In this document: piece by piece, positions 1 to 9,711 of the stretch
Layout of the letters: each line of letters opens with the position of its first letter
How positions within the stretch are numbered: the first letter of the stretch is position 1
Source: Lacticaseibacillus baoqingensis
GTDB lineage: Bacteria; Bacillota; Bacilli; Lactobacillales; Lactobacillaceae
DNA length: 64,000 nucleotides
Direction: 5' to 3'
NCBI RefSeq assembly: GCF_003946165.1
Contig: NZ_RHOI01000002.1
Span: 62,001 to 126,000, forward strand
Position numbers and translations under genes: made by a program
Notes under the pieces: model-generated
Databases searched by the model: none
Seen by the model: only the letters and a program-made list of their open reading frames with translations
Told to the model about the DNA's origin: nothing

Positions 1-1
1 T

Positions 2-1594
2 GCCCAGACGTTGATCAATCAACTCAGCCACCAGCTAAATGTCACCCTTTTACTTGGCGTCGTGGGAATCTTTATCCTTAGTGCCGCCATCTCCGCAGGG
101 TCAGGAACGATCCTAGGCTTTTTTGGTGAAGACGTGGTGGCCAGCCTTCGCCGCTTATTATGGGATAAGCTGCTGAAACTGCCCGTCAGCTATTTTGATG
201 AGCGCAAGTCCGGTGAGATCTCCTCACGCTTGGTCAATGACTCCACGCAAGTCAAAGACCTGCTTGCCAATGGCTTTCCTAACGTCGTCACCAATCTGTT
301 GCAGCTTTTTGGTGCATTAGGGTTAATGTTGATCATGGATTGGAAAATGACCGCCATCATGTTCGTCACCGTGCCTTTGATGATGCTGGTCATGATGCCC
401 ATCGGCAAGCGTGCGCGTCGCATCGGCCACGCCCGTCAAGATGCCTTGGCGGCTTTTAATGGCGAAGCCGGCGAGATCTTGAGTGAAGTCCGCTTGATGA
501 AATCCTCTAACGCTGAAGCCCAAGAAACCAACGCTGGCCACGCCCAAATCAATACGCTTTACCAGATCGGCTTAAAAGAAGCCATTTATGATTCGATTGC
601 CGGCCCAGTGATGAGCGGTGCCATGATGGCAGTGGTGATCGGCATCTTGGCTTATGGCGCCCATCGTGTGCTCACTGGCACGATGAGCATGGGGACCATG
701 TTCAGTTTCTTGATGTATCTTTTTCAGATCATCGGTCCAGTCGGCAGTTTAGGGCGCTTCATGACGACAGTAGCCAAAACCAGCGGTGCCACCGAGCGGA
801 TCCAAGAACTGCTGGCAGAACCAGTCGAAGACTTGACGCATGGCGACGCCTTGCCGCTAGATGGGCAAATCCTATCCATGCAACATGTCGATTTTGCCTA
901 TGATGCCGGCAAGCCGGTTTTACAAGATGTGAATTTTGAAGCTCGGCCTAACTCTGTCGTGGCCTTTGTCGGCCCGTCTGGCGGCGGCAAATCGACTATT
1001 TTCAGCTTGCTGGAACGCTTTTATCCGCCCACTAAAGGCCAGATCTTGGTGGGGCATCAAGATAGTGCCGCGATCGCCTTAAAAGATTGGCGGCAACAGA
1101 TCGGGTTGGTGTCACAAGATTCTGCCATCATGGCCGGGACGATTCGCTATAACCTGACTTATGGCCTCACTCGAGAATTCGCTGACGAGCAGCTTTGGCA
1201 CGTTTTGAAACTGGCTTATGCCGAAGATTTTGTTCGTAAAATGCCGCAAGGACTGGATACGCAGGTAGGTGAACGCGGGGTAAAGGTCTCTGGCGGCCAA
1301 AGACAGCGCATCGCGATCGCCCGCGCTTTTTTACGCGACCCCAAGCTGTTGATGCTGGATGAAGCCACCGCCAGTCTTGATTCTGAATCGGAAATGATGG
1401 TCCAAAAAGCGCTGGAACAATTGATGCGCGGCCGCACGACTTTAGTCATCGCCCATCGCTTATCAACGATCGTTGGCGCAGACGATATCTATTTCGTCGA
1501 AAATGGCCATATTTCTGGCCACGGTCCACATGCGCAATTGGTCAAAAATCACGCGCTATACCGCGAATATGTCCACAATCAATTTGCAGCTTAA
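2..1594 (+). CDS. ABC multidrug-type exporter, half transporter (5' partial)
   Basis: Membrane ABC exporter that would work as a dimer, each chain a six-helix membrane domain followed by an ATPase. The reading frame is open to the window edge and the first transmembrane segment is missing, so the true start lies upstream; about 530 of a usual 570-600 residues are present. Hydrophobic segments fill the first ~260 codons. The ATPase has Walker A GPSGGGKST (near codon 320), signature VSGGQRQR (near 424), Walker B LLMLDEATASLD and the H-loop IAHRLST. The family (BmrA/LmrA-like) exports drugs or lipids; the substrate cannot be read from sequence. It converges on purA. Confidence 0.93.
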   Translation, partial: AQTLINQLSHQLNVTLLLGVVGIFILSAAISAGSGTILGFFGEDVVASLRRLLWDKLLKLPVSYFDERKSGEISSRLVNDSTQVKDLLANGFPNVVTNLLQLFGALGLMLIMDWKMTAIMFVTVPLMMLVMMPIGKRARRIGHARQDALAAFNGEAGEILSEVRLMKSSNAEAQETNAGHAQINTLYQIGLKEAIYDSIAGPVMSGAMMAVVIGILAYGAHRVLTGTMSMGTMFSFLMYLFQIIGPVGSLGRFMTTVAKTSGATERIQELLAEPVEDLTHGDALPLDGQILSMQHVDFAYDAGKPVLQDVNFEARPNSVVAFVGPSGGGKSTIFSLLERFYPPTKGQILVGHQDSAAIALKDWRQQIGLVSQDSAIMAGTIRYNLTYGLTREFADEQLWHVLKLAYAEDFVRKMPQGLDTQVGERGVKVSGGQRQRIAIARAFLRDPKLLMLDEATASLDSESEMMVQKALEQLMRGRTTLVIAHRLSTIVGADDIYFVENGHISGHGPHAQLVKNHALYREYVHNQFAA

Positions 1595-1607
1595 CGCGCT
1601 TGTCATC

Positions 1608-1647
1608 AAAAAAGGGAAAAACCACCGCCGTGGTTTTTCCCTTTTTA
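1608..1647. terminator. Bidirectional intrinsic terminator, ABC exporter / purA
   Basis: A-rich arm AAAAAGGGAAAAACCAC pairs with GTGGTTTTTCCCTTTTT around a four-base loop, giving U-runs on both strands between two convergent genes. Confidence 0.9.
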
Positions 1648-1664
1648 GTCTGCGTTCAAACTGA

Positions 1665-2954
1665 TTAAAACTTATCCCAGATATTGGCTAAGATATTGGT
1701 TTGGTCGCGGTCTGGGCCAACCGAGAAGGTCAACAAGTCGACCCCGATCAACTCAGCGATCCGCGATACATAGTTGCGAGCGGCTTCTGGCAAGTCTGCT
1801 AATGTCTTAGCCCCGGTGATATCCGTATCCCAGCCAGGCATTTCTTCATATACCGGCTGGCATTCAGCCAATTGCTTTAGCGATGCCGGGTAGTGATAAA
1901 GCTTCTCACCATTACGCTCATAGGCGGTACAGATTTTAACGGTTTTGAGTCCGGTCAACACATCAATGGAATTTAAGCACAGATCAGTGATCCCAGCGAC
2001 CCGCCGCGCATGGCGTACGACGACGGCATCAAACCACCCGATGCGCCGTGGGCGGCCAGTAACGGTACCATATTCATGGCCGGCTTCGCGAATAAAATCA
2101 CCATCTTCATCGAATAATTCTGTTGGGAATGGGCCATCACCGACCCGAGAGGTATAGGCTTTGGCAACGCCAACGACCCGATCGATCTTGCTGGCGCCAA
2201 CACCGGCGCCGATAGTCACCCCACCGGCCGGATTGGAACTGGTAACAAAAGGATATGTCCCTTGATCGATATCCAGCATCACCCCTTGGGCCCCTTCAAA
2301 CAACACATGCTCGCCAGCGTCGATCGCATCGTTTAAGACCACCGACGTGTCACAAACATACTGCTTGATCTGTTGCCCATAGGCATAATATTCATCGAAA
2401 ATATCGTCAAACTGCATTGGTTGTGCACCGTACAACTTGGTGAATTGTTCATTCTTTTCCGCTAAATTAGCCCGCAAGCGTTCAGCAAAAATCTCTTTGT
2501 CTAACAAATCAGCGATCCGGATGCCGACGCGAGACGCCTTGTCCATATAAGCCGGGCCGATGCCGCGATTGGTCGTGCCGATCTTATTATCGCCTTTAGC
2601 CGCTTCTTGCAGCTTATCTAAGGCAATATGATATGGCAAGATCACATGCGCACGATCCGAGACCCGCAAGTTGTCGCCAGCGATCCCTTTTTCCTGCAAA
2701 TAAGCCAATTCCTCAACTAAACTCTTCGGATTGACCACCACACCGTTGCCGATCACAGATAACTGATGCGGGTAGAGGATACCAGATGGGATCAAACGCA
2801 ACTTATAGACCTGTCCGTCACTATGGATCGTATGGCCGGCATTGTCACCGCCTTGATACCGGCTGATGATCTTCGCCCCTTGACTAAGAAAATCTGTGAT
2901 CTTCCCTTTGCCTTCATCGCCCCATTGGGTCCCAACAACTACGACTGTTCCCAT
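1665..2954 (-). CDS. purA: Adenylosuccinate synthetase
   Basis: Joins IMP and aspartate using GTP to give adenylosuccinate, the first committed step to AMP, in the cytosol. The 429-residue length is normal for the family. The N-terminus shows the P-loop [12 protein letters not shown] (residues 9-20), followed by the GGDNAGHT substrate motif. ATG start behind an AGGAG Shine-Dalgarno. It is monocistronic: a promoter (3017-3045) and its own terminator frame it, although it follows the dnaB side genes in the same direction. Confidence 0.97.
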   Translation of the reverse strand: MGTVVVVGTQWGDEGKGKITDFLSQGAKIISRYQGGDNAGHTIHSDGQVYKLRLIPSGILYPHQLSVIGNGVVVNPKSLVEELAYLQEKGIAGDNLRVSDRAHVILPYHIALDKLQEAAKGDNKIGTTNRGIGPAYMDKASRVGIRIADLLDKEIFAERLRANLAEKNEQFTKLYGAQPMQFDDIFDEYYAYGQQIKQYVCDTSVVLNDAIDAGEHVLFEGAQGVMLDIDQGTYPFVTSSNPAGGVTIGAGVGASKIDRVVGVAKAYTSRVGDGPFPTELFDEDGDFIREAGHEYGTVTGRPRRIGWFDAVVVRHARRVAGITDLCLNSIDVLTGLKTVKICTAYERNGEKLYHYPASLKQLAECQPVYEEMPGWDTDITGAKTLADLPEAARNYVSRIAELIGVDLLTFSVGPDRDQTNILANIWDKF

Positions 2955-3016
2955 GCCTATCGCTCCTTGGTGTGTCGGTTCACCCGACTATTGTACGGCG
3001 CTAACCGCCACTGGTT

Positions 3017-3045
3017 ATTCTACCAAGTTGTCGCAACGGAAACAA
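3017..3045 (-). promoter_or_regulatory. purA promoter candidate
   Basis: On the minus strand TTGTTT is followed after 17 nt by TAGAAT, about 60 nt upstream of the purA start. Matches the housekeeping sigma consensus at 4 and 5 of 6 positions. Confidence 0.55.
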
Positions 3046-3088
3046 GGCAAAACACGAATAATGTTTATAAATCGACATATCAAACTAC

Positions 3089-3119
3089 AAAAACCCGAAC
3101 AAAAAGTGTTCGGGTTTTT
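3089..3119 (-). terminator. Intrinsic terminator downstream of the four-repeat protein gene
   Basis: Twelve-bp perfect stem AAAAACCCGAAC / GTTCGGGTTTTT with a seven-base loop, 28 nt past the stop of the 3147-4304 gene. The stem contains two inverted CCGAAC words, which are also the core of PurR boxes; the U-run and 7-nt loop make terminator the better reading. Confidence 0.85.
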
Positions 3120-3146
3120 GATAGTTATTAAATTAACGAATGATTC

Positions 3147-4304
3147 TCAATCACGCTGCAACCGACGCTCTTGCAGATAGGCGTAAATATGCCCAAAGGC
3201 GATCTCTAAAACTTGCGTATTATCCACGGTAATTTGTTCGCCCGCTTCATCACCCACCAAGTTCAGCACAAAACTCGTTGCCGTCACCTGGGTAGGAAAG
3301 CCGAGAAAATGTTCTTCTTCGTCAGTGATCCGGATCCGGATCACCCGTTGAAACGCCGCGGCGGAACTGATGATCCCCGCGATCAAGTCATCTGAGCTAT
3401 CAAATTCGCGATCAGCGTTTAAAACCGGCTGTTGCGTGAAGTGGTGTTGCCTATCCCACTGGGCATAATACGCGATCGTTTGCAGGTAATCACTAGCAGT
3501 GGTGAGACTTTGGATCGCCGGCAAGCGAATCGCCAAGTACCCGCCAAACTGTGCCGCCATATCCTTAAGGCTCAACACCACCACATCATCATGCAGCGCC
3601 TTGACCGTCCCGACGAAGAATTGATCATCATGCCCCTTGGGGATCACCGCCAACAATTGGTCAGCCACGCGCGCTTGCTCAAACACAGCCGCTAATTGGC
3701 CATCGTTTGGGACCAAGGCTGATTTGACGTGTTGTAGCTGCTTGCGCTGGGCGACCAGCGCCGTTTCTTGGCGCAGATCCAGCCCTTGAAATTCGATCAC
3801 TAAAACATCTGAATTATCCACTTGCATCGTGCGCACGTCGGTATAGTTAAATTTGTTGAACACATTCAAAGTAAACTGATCGGGTGCGACCGCAGTAACT
3901 TGCCCTTCCAAATACGCATCGTCATCGGCTAAGATCACCATCACCATTTGCTGACTGGCTTGCACTTGGGTCACCAGCTGATGCAGCAAGTCTTTAGTCG
4001 CATCAAACTGCAACGCCTGTTCTTGCCCAGCAACCGTCAGAAAATGCTCTGCTTTAGCCACACCGATTCGAAATTGCATATCGTCAAGATCTGTCCCGGC
4101 AAATTCAACTTGGGCAATAGCGGCAAAATTGATCAACACGGCGCCATCTGCGATACCCGCGTCGTTATAAGTCGCCAAAATCACAGCGTTATTGCCTAAC
4201 GCCTGCACATACCCGGTATAAAAATCATCCGTGTCTCGCTGATAAACGTTGATCAACAATTGTTCATTCAATGCGGTCATCAGACTCATCAATATGGCAT
4301 CCAA
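3147..4304 (-). CDS. Uncharacterised protein made of four tandem beta-rich repeats
   Basis: 385 residues, no signal peptide, membrane span or catalytic motif. Four internal copies of a ~57-residue unit can be aligned by eye at about residues 15-72, 118-175, 214-270 and 318-374. Each runs: hydrophobic strand, charged stretch with D/E pairs, F/Y-x-G-x-V-x-A, strand, loop, then a strand ending V-x-x-(I/L)-x-F. This pattern fits small beta-barrels of SH3 or Sm type, but the fold is inferred. It is followed by a terminator and lies just downstream of dnaB. ATG at 4304 with GGTGG 13 nt upstream; internal ATGs at codons 6 and 9 are alternatives. Function unknown. Confidence 0.8.
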   Translation of the reverse strand: MDAILMSLMTALNEQLLINVYQRDTDDFYTGYVQALGNNAVILATYNDAGIADGAVLINFAAIAQVEFAGTDLDDMQFRIGVAKAEHFLTVAGQEQALQFDATKDLLHQLVTQVQASQQMVMVILADDDAYLEGQVTAVAPDQFTLNVFNKFNYTDVRTMQVDNSDVLVIEFQGLDLRQETALVAQRKQLQHVKSALVPNDGQLAAVFEQARVADQLLAVIPKGHDDQFFVGTVKALHDDVVVLSLKDMAAQFGGYLAIRLPAIQSLTTASDYLQTIAYYAQWDRQHHFTQQPVLNADREFDSSDDLIAGIISSAAAFQRVIRIRITDEEEHFLGFPTQVTATSFVLNLVGDEAGEQITVDNTQVLEIAFGHIYAYLQERRLQRD

Positions 4305-4332
4305 GTTATCTAGCCACCTTTCATCGTGGTAT

Positions 4333-4349
4333 ATTTCCCAGGAAATAAA
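4333..4349. repeat. 17-bp repeat with palindromic core, copy 1 (after dnaB)
   Basis: ATTTCCCAGGAAATAAA directly abuts the dnaB stop. The first 14 bases are a palindrome (ATTTCC-CA-GGAAAT). The identical 17-mer recurs at 59752-59768. Confidence 0.6.
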
Positions 4350-5729
4350 TTATGGTTCGGGATGATATGCGATCGAACTAAATTTGTTATACGACTTTAC
4401 GAACAAGAGTTTCACCGTGCCGCGTGCTCCGGAACGATTCTTTTCGATAATGACTTCGACTTCACCCACATCATTATCTTGTTCATCTTGCGGCGCGCCG
4501 CCATCATCGTCATCCCCGTCTTCATCGCGATAATAATCGTCACGGTATAAAAAGGCCACAATATCAGCATCTTGTTCGATCGAACCTGATTCACGGATAT
4601 CAGATAGTACTGGCCGCTTATCTTGACGCTGCTCAACACCACGAGAAAGCTGCGACAATGCGACGACCGGACAACCTAATTCCTTGGCGAGCTTCTTTAA
4701 CCCTCGAGAAATTGCGGAAACTTCTTGTTGGCGGTTTTCTTGGCCAGAGCCTTCGATCAGTTGTAAATAATCGATGATGACCAGCCCTAGATCTTGCTCT
4801 TGTTGCAGCTTCAAACACTGCGAGCGGATCTGTGCCATCCGCACTCCTGGCGTATCATCGATATAAATATTCGCTTTGCTCAAACTCCCCATGGCAACCA
4901 TCAAATTCTGCCATTCTTCTTCGTTGAGCTGCCCGGTGCGCAAATGGTTGGCGTCGATGCTGCCTTCTGAACACAACATCCGGTTCACCAGCTGTTCAGC
5001 GCCCATTTCCAAACTGAACATTGCGACCGTTTTATCGGTTTTGGTCCCTACGTTTTGAGCGATGTTCAAAACAAAAGCCGTTTTCCCCACCGCAGGCCGC
5101 GCGGCTAAGATCACCAACTCCCCTTCGTGCAAGCCGGTGGTGATCTTATCTAAGTCCTTGAAGCCCGTTGGCAGCCCCGTGATCTCTTGATCATTTTGAT
5201 AGAGTTTATCGATTTCTTCTAACGCCTGGTTCAAGACGTCTCTGATCGGACGAAACCCAGAGCGCTTAGTGGTGTCGGCGACTTGTAAGATCTCGTCAGA
5301 AGCCGTCTCCAACAACGCCGGTACGTCAGTTTGATCATCATACCCGCGCGCAGCAATATTTTCAGCCGTATCGATCAGCCGCCGCAACTGGGCTTTTTCC
5401 GCCACGATTTTGGCATAGTAAACCATGTTCGCCGCAGATGGCACTGCGTCGGCAAGTTCGATGACATAGCCGACACCGCCAATATCTTCGAGTTGATTGT
5501 GGCTTTGAAGATAGTCTTGAACGGTGACGACATCGATGCTGACTTCTTCTTCTTGCAAAGCCGTCATCGCACCATAAACTAAGCGATTGGCACGCATATA
5601 AAAGTCGTCTGCGGCAACGTACTCAGCCGCATCGACGAACTTCTTTGGATTCAAAAAAATACCGCCTAAAACGGCTTGTTCAGCTTCTTTGCTAAACGGC
5701 GGGGTCCGCCGAATCTGCTGATTATCCAT
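4350..5729 (-). CDS. dnaB: Replicative DNA helicase (DnaB family)
   Basis: Hexameric ring helicase that unwinds DNA at the fork and binds primase. 459 residues, normal length: N-terminal domain to ~residue 110, then a RecA-like ATPase with Walker A ARPAVGKT and Walker B VIIDYLQL. The C-terminal part carries an acidic loop rich in D (DGDDDDGG) just before the EVIIEKNRSGARGTV strand; such acidic loops occur in Gram-positive DnaB proteins. Start ATG with AAGGAG seven nt upstream. It follows rplI by ~180 bp in the gdpP-rplI-dnaB cluster. Confidence 0.97.
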   Translation of the reverse strand: MDNQQIRRTPPFSKEAEQAVLGGIFLNPKKFVDAAEYVAADDFYMRANRLVYGAMTALQEEEVSIDVVTVQDYLQSHNQLEDIGGVGYVIELADAVPSAANMVYYAKIVAEKAQLRRLIDTAENIAARGYDDQTDVPALLETASDEILQVADTTKRSGFRPIRDVLNQALEEIDKLYQNDQEITGLPTGFKDLDKITTGLHEGELVILAARPAVGKTAFVLNIAQNVGTKTDKTVAMFSLEMGAEQLVNRMLCSEGSIDANHLRTGQLNEEEWQNLMVAMGSLSKANIYIDDTPGVRMAQIRSQCLKLQQEQDLGLVIIDYLQLIEGSGQENRQQEVSAISRGLKKLAKELGCPVVALSQLSRGVEQRQDKRPVLSDIRESGSIEQDADIVAFLYRDDYYRDEDGDDDDGGAPQDEQDNDVGEVEVIIEKNRSGARGTVKLLFVKSYNKFSSIAYHPEP

Positions 5730-5816
5730 GCTTTTGTGCTCCTTAATTCAACCGGTCGACATTCTTATCCAGTGTACTTTACGAATCCAAACTTGGCAAA
5801 CTGACGCTTCGCCGAA

Positions 5817-5874
5817 ATACAAAAGCGGCTTCGCATCGCCAGTTACACCGGTCATGATACGAAGCCACTTGTAT
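5817..5874. repeat. Long imperfect inverted repeat between rplI and dnaB
   Basis: Arms 5817-5833 (ending AGCGGCTTCG) and 5860-5874 (CGAAGCCACTTGTAT) pair over about 15 positions, with one G-T and a two-base bulge, around a 26-nt loop. On the minus strand the 3' side is only mildly U-rich, so it may be a weak attenuator or an RNA processing site between the two genes rather than a full terminator. Confidence 0.5.
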
Positions 5875-5911
5875 GAAGGTTGGATAAAAAGATTTTTAAG
5901 GCGGTTTGAGA

Positions 5912-6367
5912 TCAGCCTTGTGCCGTGATGTGCACGCGAATCGTCGCATCAACGCCTGGATATAAGCTGATCTTCACATTGCGATAGCCTAATGCCTTGA
6001 TTGGCTCTGGCAAGTCGATCTTGCGCTTATCAACTTTGATCTGATATTGCTTTTCCAATGCTTGAGCGATTTGCTTGCTAGGGATCGACCCAAAAAGGCG
6101 AGAATCTTCGCCAGCTTTAGACTGGATCTGCACGACCGTTTGATCGTCTTCCAGCTGCGCTTTGACCGCCACTGCTGCGGCTTTGGCTTCGGCTTCTTTC
6201 TTTTCTTCAAGGCGTTGTTGCCCGCGCAAAGCACTCATGGCTTGTGCAGTCGCCGCTTTGGCCTTGCCGTTTTTGATCAAAAAGTTCTGAGCATAGCCGT
6301 CTGGAACGTCTTTGACCTCGCCGCGCTTGCCCTTACCGCGTACATCTTGTGTAAAGATAACTTTCAT
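5912..6367 (-). CDS. rplI: 50S ribosomal protein L9
   Basis: Binds 23S rRNA at the base of the L1 stalk. 151 residues, the normal size: N-terminal RNA-binding domain ([30 protein letters not shown] region, residues 1-50), long charged helix (~40-75) and C-terminal domain (~80-151). ATG with GAAGGA upstream; starts 15 nt after the gdpP stop, so the two are cotranscribed. Confidence 0.97.
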   Translation of the reverse strand: MKVIFTQDVRGKGKRGEVKDVPDGYAQNFLIKNGKAKAATAQAMSALRGQQRLEEKKEAEAKAAAVAVKAQLEDDQTVVQIQSKAGEDSRLFGSIPSKQIAQALEKQYQIKVDKRKIDLPEPIKALGYRNVKISLYPGVDATIRVHITAQG

Positions 6368-6382
6368 GATGGGTCCTTCTTT

Positions 6383-8398
6383 CTACTCGGAATCTTCTGT
6401 CGCGTCGATCGTTTTCAACAACATGTCTTTGGCCTCGGCAACGGTATGTCCTTGAATCTGTGTTGCAGCATTGCTGAGATGCCCGCCGCCGCCAAGCTCT
6501 TCCATGATGACTTGGACATTGATGTCGCCTAGCGATCGCGCAGAGATGCCGATACGCCCGTCGGGACGCCGCGTGATCACAAAACTCGCATCGATATCAC
6601 TCAGCGATAATAATGTATCTGCCGCTTGTGCTGCGATCACGGGATCGTACGGGGTATCGTCTTCACCAGTACATAATGCCATATTCTCACTGATCATTTC
6701 AACGCTGTCGATCAGATGATTCTTTTGAATATAACTGGCGACGCTTTCTTTCAATAAGTTCTGGGCTAACAAACCATCAGCTCCAACCGAACGTAAGTAG
6801 CTGGCCGCATCGAAAGTCCGCGTCCCGGTACGTAATGAAAACGACTTGGTATCAACCGTGATCCCAGCCAACATCGCCGTCGCTTCCAGCTTATTGATCG
6901 AGCCGTTATTAGTTGGCTGATATTCAAACATCTCGGTGATCAACTCACAAGTCGAACTGGCATAAGGTTCGATATATACCAACATCGGGTTTTCTGGAAA
7001 TTCTTCGCCACGCCGATGGTGATCGATGATCACGGTACGTGCGGCTAAGCGGTCGTATAATGCCGGCGCCGACGTGATCGACGGTTTCGAATGATCGACC
7101 ATGACCAACAAGCTTTGGTCCGTTACTTGCGATAACGCCGCTTCTGGCGTCACGATCGAATTGGCGATTTCCGGATCTTGACCGACCCGACTCATCAATC
7201 GCTCCACATCAGAGTGCAAATGGTCTGGATCGACCACCACATAACAGTCTTTACCATTCATCTGCGCGATCCGGCGAATCCCTAACGCTGCCCCGATGGC
7301 ATCCATATCTGGGCGCGAATGCCCGACCACAAATACTTTATCGGTTTGCTTGAATAACTCTTGCAAGGCTTGGGCGATCATCCGGGCACGGACGCGCGTG
7401 CGTTTGGCCATCGGATTGGTTTTACCGCCGTAAAAGCGTGCCTGTTCCCCTTTAGCCCGCACGACGACTTGATCGCCGCCGCGACCTAGCGCCAAGTCAA
7501 GATTAGATTGCGACGTGATCGCCAGTTGCGCCAAATTGGCATCCCCGTAAGCGATCCCCACGGATAACGTCAGCGGATAATTTTGTTTGGACGTTTCTTC
7601 TCGAATCGTATCCAAGATCTTAAACCGATCCGCCTCAACCACCTGCAACGCTTGCACATAAGCGACTAACAAGAAGCGATCATTGGCGATCCGGCGCACA
7701 TACATCCCGTATTCATTCGCCCAATTGGTCAATTGATTGGTCACATAAGAATTCAGGTTAGTCACAGTTTGGTCATCAAGCGTTTGCGTGATCTCATCAT
7801 AGTTGTCCAAGAATATTTGGCCGATCACGACACGTTCATTTTCTGCTTGGGCTTCGATCTTGGCATAGCGGGTAATGTCCATTAAGTAAGCGACACCGAT
7901 GCTCTTTTGGATGATCATCTCAAATTGATGATCACCCCAAGTGATCGTTTGCGATTCGTTAGAATCTTGATTGGACGACACCAACTTCGCCAAATCGGCA
8001 TCGATCGCACTCAGCGGTTGTCCTAACAGTTCAGCATCACCAAAATATTGCTGTAAATACGGATTCGCCCATTCAACGGTCAGGTCTTTATCATACAACA
8101 AGATCCCCACTGGCATCTTGATCAAGGCTTCTTGCTCACCACGCTTGATGCGATAAGCGAGATTGGAAATGTACTTGTTGGTATTTTTGGTAATTGCTTC
8201 TAGACCGTAGAAAATCGCGGCGACTAAACCGATCAAAAAAAGCAACATTAAGCCCGCCAGCCATGGGCGGATGAAACTGGCAACGATTATGTCGATAACG
8301 GCCAGTATCACCATAACACCGGCAACATACCGCAAGCGGTAGTCTTCCAAGAATGCCGGCAACTGGATCTTGGCTAGTAGTTTCTTCATCGTATACAT
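6383..8398 (-). CDS. gdpP: Cyclic-di-AMP phosphodiesterase GdpP
   Basis: Hydrolyses c-di-AMP, setting potassium, osmolyte and cell-wall balance. 671 residues: two N-terminal membrane helices (~20-60), a PAS-like sensor domain, a degenerate GGDEF domain (~175-300) without the GGDEF motif, then the DHH domain (HSRPDMDAIGAALG and IIDHHRR) and the DHHA1 domain with GGGGHLSNAAT. All metal-binding D/H residues appear present. ATG at 8398 with a poor Shine-Dalgarno; ATG at 8389 is possible. First gene of gdpP-rplI-dnaB. Confidence 0.96.
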   Translation of the reverse strand: MYTMKKLLAKIQLPAFLEDYRLRYVAGVMVILAVIDIIVASFIRPWLAGLMLLFLIGLVAAIFYGLEAITKNTNKYISNLAYRIKRGEQEALIKMPVGILLYDKDLTVEWANPYLQQYFGDAELLGQPLSAIDADLAKLVSSNQDSNESQTITWGDHQFEMIIQKSIGVAYLMDITRYAKIEAQAENERVVIGQIFLDNYDEITQTLDDQTVTNLNSYVTNQLTNWANEYGMYVRRIANDRFLLVAYVQALQVVEADRFKILDTIREETSKQNYPLTLSVGIAYGDANLAQLAITSQSNLDLALGRGGDQVVVRAKGEQARFYGGKTNPMAKRTRVRARMIAQALQELFKQTDKVFVVGHSRPDMDAIGAALGIRRIAQMNGKDCYVVVDPDHLHSDVERLMSRVGQDPEIANSIVTPEAALSQVTDQSLLVMVDHSKPSITSAPALYDRLAARTVIIDHHRRGEEFPENPMLVYIEPYASSTCELITEMFEYQPTNNGSINKLEATAMLAGITVDTKSFSLRTGTRTFDAASYLRSVGADGLLAQNLLKESVASYIQKNHLIDSVEMISENMALCTGEDDTPYDPVIAAQAADTLLSLSDIDASFVITRRPDGRIGISARSLGDINVQVIMEELGGGGHLSNAATQIQGHTVAEAKDMLLKTIDATEDSE

Positions 8399-8444
8399 TC
8401 GCTCGCTTTCGCATTGCGGAATCAGATTAACAAATTCTTAAGCT

Positions 8445-8453
8445 ATTTTAGCA
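8445..8453 (-). promoter_or_regulatory. gdpP extended -10 promoter candidate
   Basis: Minus-strand TGCTAAAAT, an extended -10, about 45 nt before the gdpP start; no good -35 at 17 nt. Confidence 0.35.
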
Positions 8454-8513
8454 TACTTCCCTCATCATCGCCGATTTCACAAAAATTTGCATCCGTCTGC
8501 TGGCAACGCCAGC

Positions 8514-8561
8514 AAAAAAAGCCTTGAGGCCATGATTCACAAATGAATCACGGCCTCAAGG
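8514..8561 (-). terminator. Terminator of the lysC-dapF-asd transcript
   Basis: Long stem GCCTTGAGGC...GCCTCAAGGC with inner GATTCA/TGAATC arms, followed on the minus strand by seven Ts. Sits about 60 nt beyond the asd stop. Confidence 0.9.
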
Positions 8562-8620
8562 CCTCATGTGACAGGCTAAAATCGCTTGCCGGCGCAGTCT
8601 TCAAGCGGTTCAGCTGCTGC

Positions 8621-9685
8621 TTACTTTGGCTGGATCAAGCCCATGTCATGCATGGTTTCAGCGATTTGCATACTGTTCCAAGCGGCGCCTTTCAACAAGT
8701 TGTCAGACACATTCCACATATGGAAGAACCCGGAATTTTCTTCATCAGGCCGGATCCGGCCGACAAAGACATCGCGCTTACCTTCAGCATTGGCTGGCTG
8801 TGGATAAACTTGATGCGCTGGGTCATCTTGGACAACGACCCCAGGGGCTTGGGCCAACACCGCGCGGATCGCATCGGCATCCGCATTGGCATCTGCAACT
8901 TCAAAATACACTTCTTCACCATGCGCGATCGGCACTGGGACCCGGACACAAGTGGCAGTGACCTTTAATTCGGGATCATCCATGTCGCCCATCATGATCT
9001 TCTTGGTTTCGTGGATCATCTTCCACTCTTCGTGGGAATAACCGTCGTCTTCAAACACATCGATTTGCGGCAAGGCATTAAACGCCATTTGGTAATGCTT
9101 TTTGTCCCCGCCAGTCGGTAAGATCTCAGGCGTTACCTTCGTCACGTCACCATCAAGATAAGCTTGTGCTTCTGCAAATAATTCATTCAACGCGCGCTGC
9201 CCGGCACCGGAAACGGCTTGATAAGTCGAAACCATCACCCGCTTCAAGCCAAATGCCTTGCGGATCGGCTCTAATGCCGTCACCATTTGGATCGTCGAGC
9301 AGTTAGGGTTGGCAATGATGCCATGATGCTGCCGTAATGCTTCTGGGTTAACTTCAGGAACGACTAATGGGATTTCGGGATCCATCCGAAATGCACTGGT
9401 ATTGTCAACAACGATCGCTCCTGCTTTGACCGCACTAGGGGCAAACCGCTTGGAAACGGCTCCACCAGCAGAAAACAGCGCAATATCGACACCCGCAAAT
9501 GAATCATCTGTGGTTTCTTCTACGGTCAATTCTTGATCACCGCACTTAACGGTTTTGCCGGCGGAGCGCTTGGAAGCCAAGGCCTTGACAGATGCGATCG
9601 GTAAAGGACTTTGGGCCACCATTGCTAACATCCGCGTGCCAACTGCACCAGTGGCCCCGACAACTGCTACGTGATATCCATTCAT
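8621..9685 (-). CDS. asd: Aspartate-semialdehyde dehydrogenase
   Basis: Reduces aspartyl phosphate to aspartate semialdehyde with NADPH, the branch point to lysine/DAP, threonine and methionine. 354 residues from the ATG at 9685, chosen because AGGAGG lies 10 nt upstream and the Rossmann motif [10 protein letters not shown] follows at once; the frame is open further up into dapF but that part has no protein character. Catalytic Cys in NPNCSTIQM. Third gene of lysC-dapF-asd, 26 nt after dapF. Confidence 0.96.
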   Translation of the reverse strand: MNGYHVAVVGATGAVGTRMLAMVAQSPLPIASVKALASKRSAGKTVKCGDQELTVEETTDDSFAGVDIALFSAGGAVSKRFAPSAVKAGAIVVDNTSAFRMDPEIPLVVPEVNPEALRQHHGIIANPNCSTIQMVTALEPIRKAFGLKRVMVSTYQAVSGAGQRALNELFAEAQAYLDGDVTKVTPEILPTGGDKKHYQMAFNALPQIDVFEDDGYSHEEWKMIHETKKIMMGDMDDPELKVTATCVRVPVPIAHGEEVYFEVADANADADAIRAVLAQAPGVVVQDDPAHQVYPQPANAEGKRDVFVGRIRPDEENSGFFHMWNVSDNLLKGAAWNSMQIAETMHDMGLIQPK

Positions 9686-9711
9686 GCTTGATTTCCTCCT
9701 GAAAAAATGTG

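Noticed and set aside
3089-3119. Inverted CCGAAC words as a PurR operator for purA
   Set aside because: The 7-nt loop and U-run fit a terminator of the upstream gene, and the spacing between words is shorter than in known PurBox pairs.
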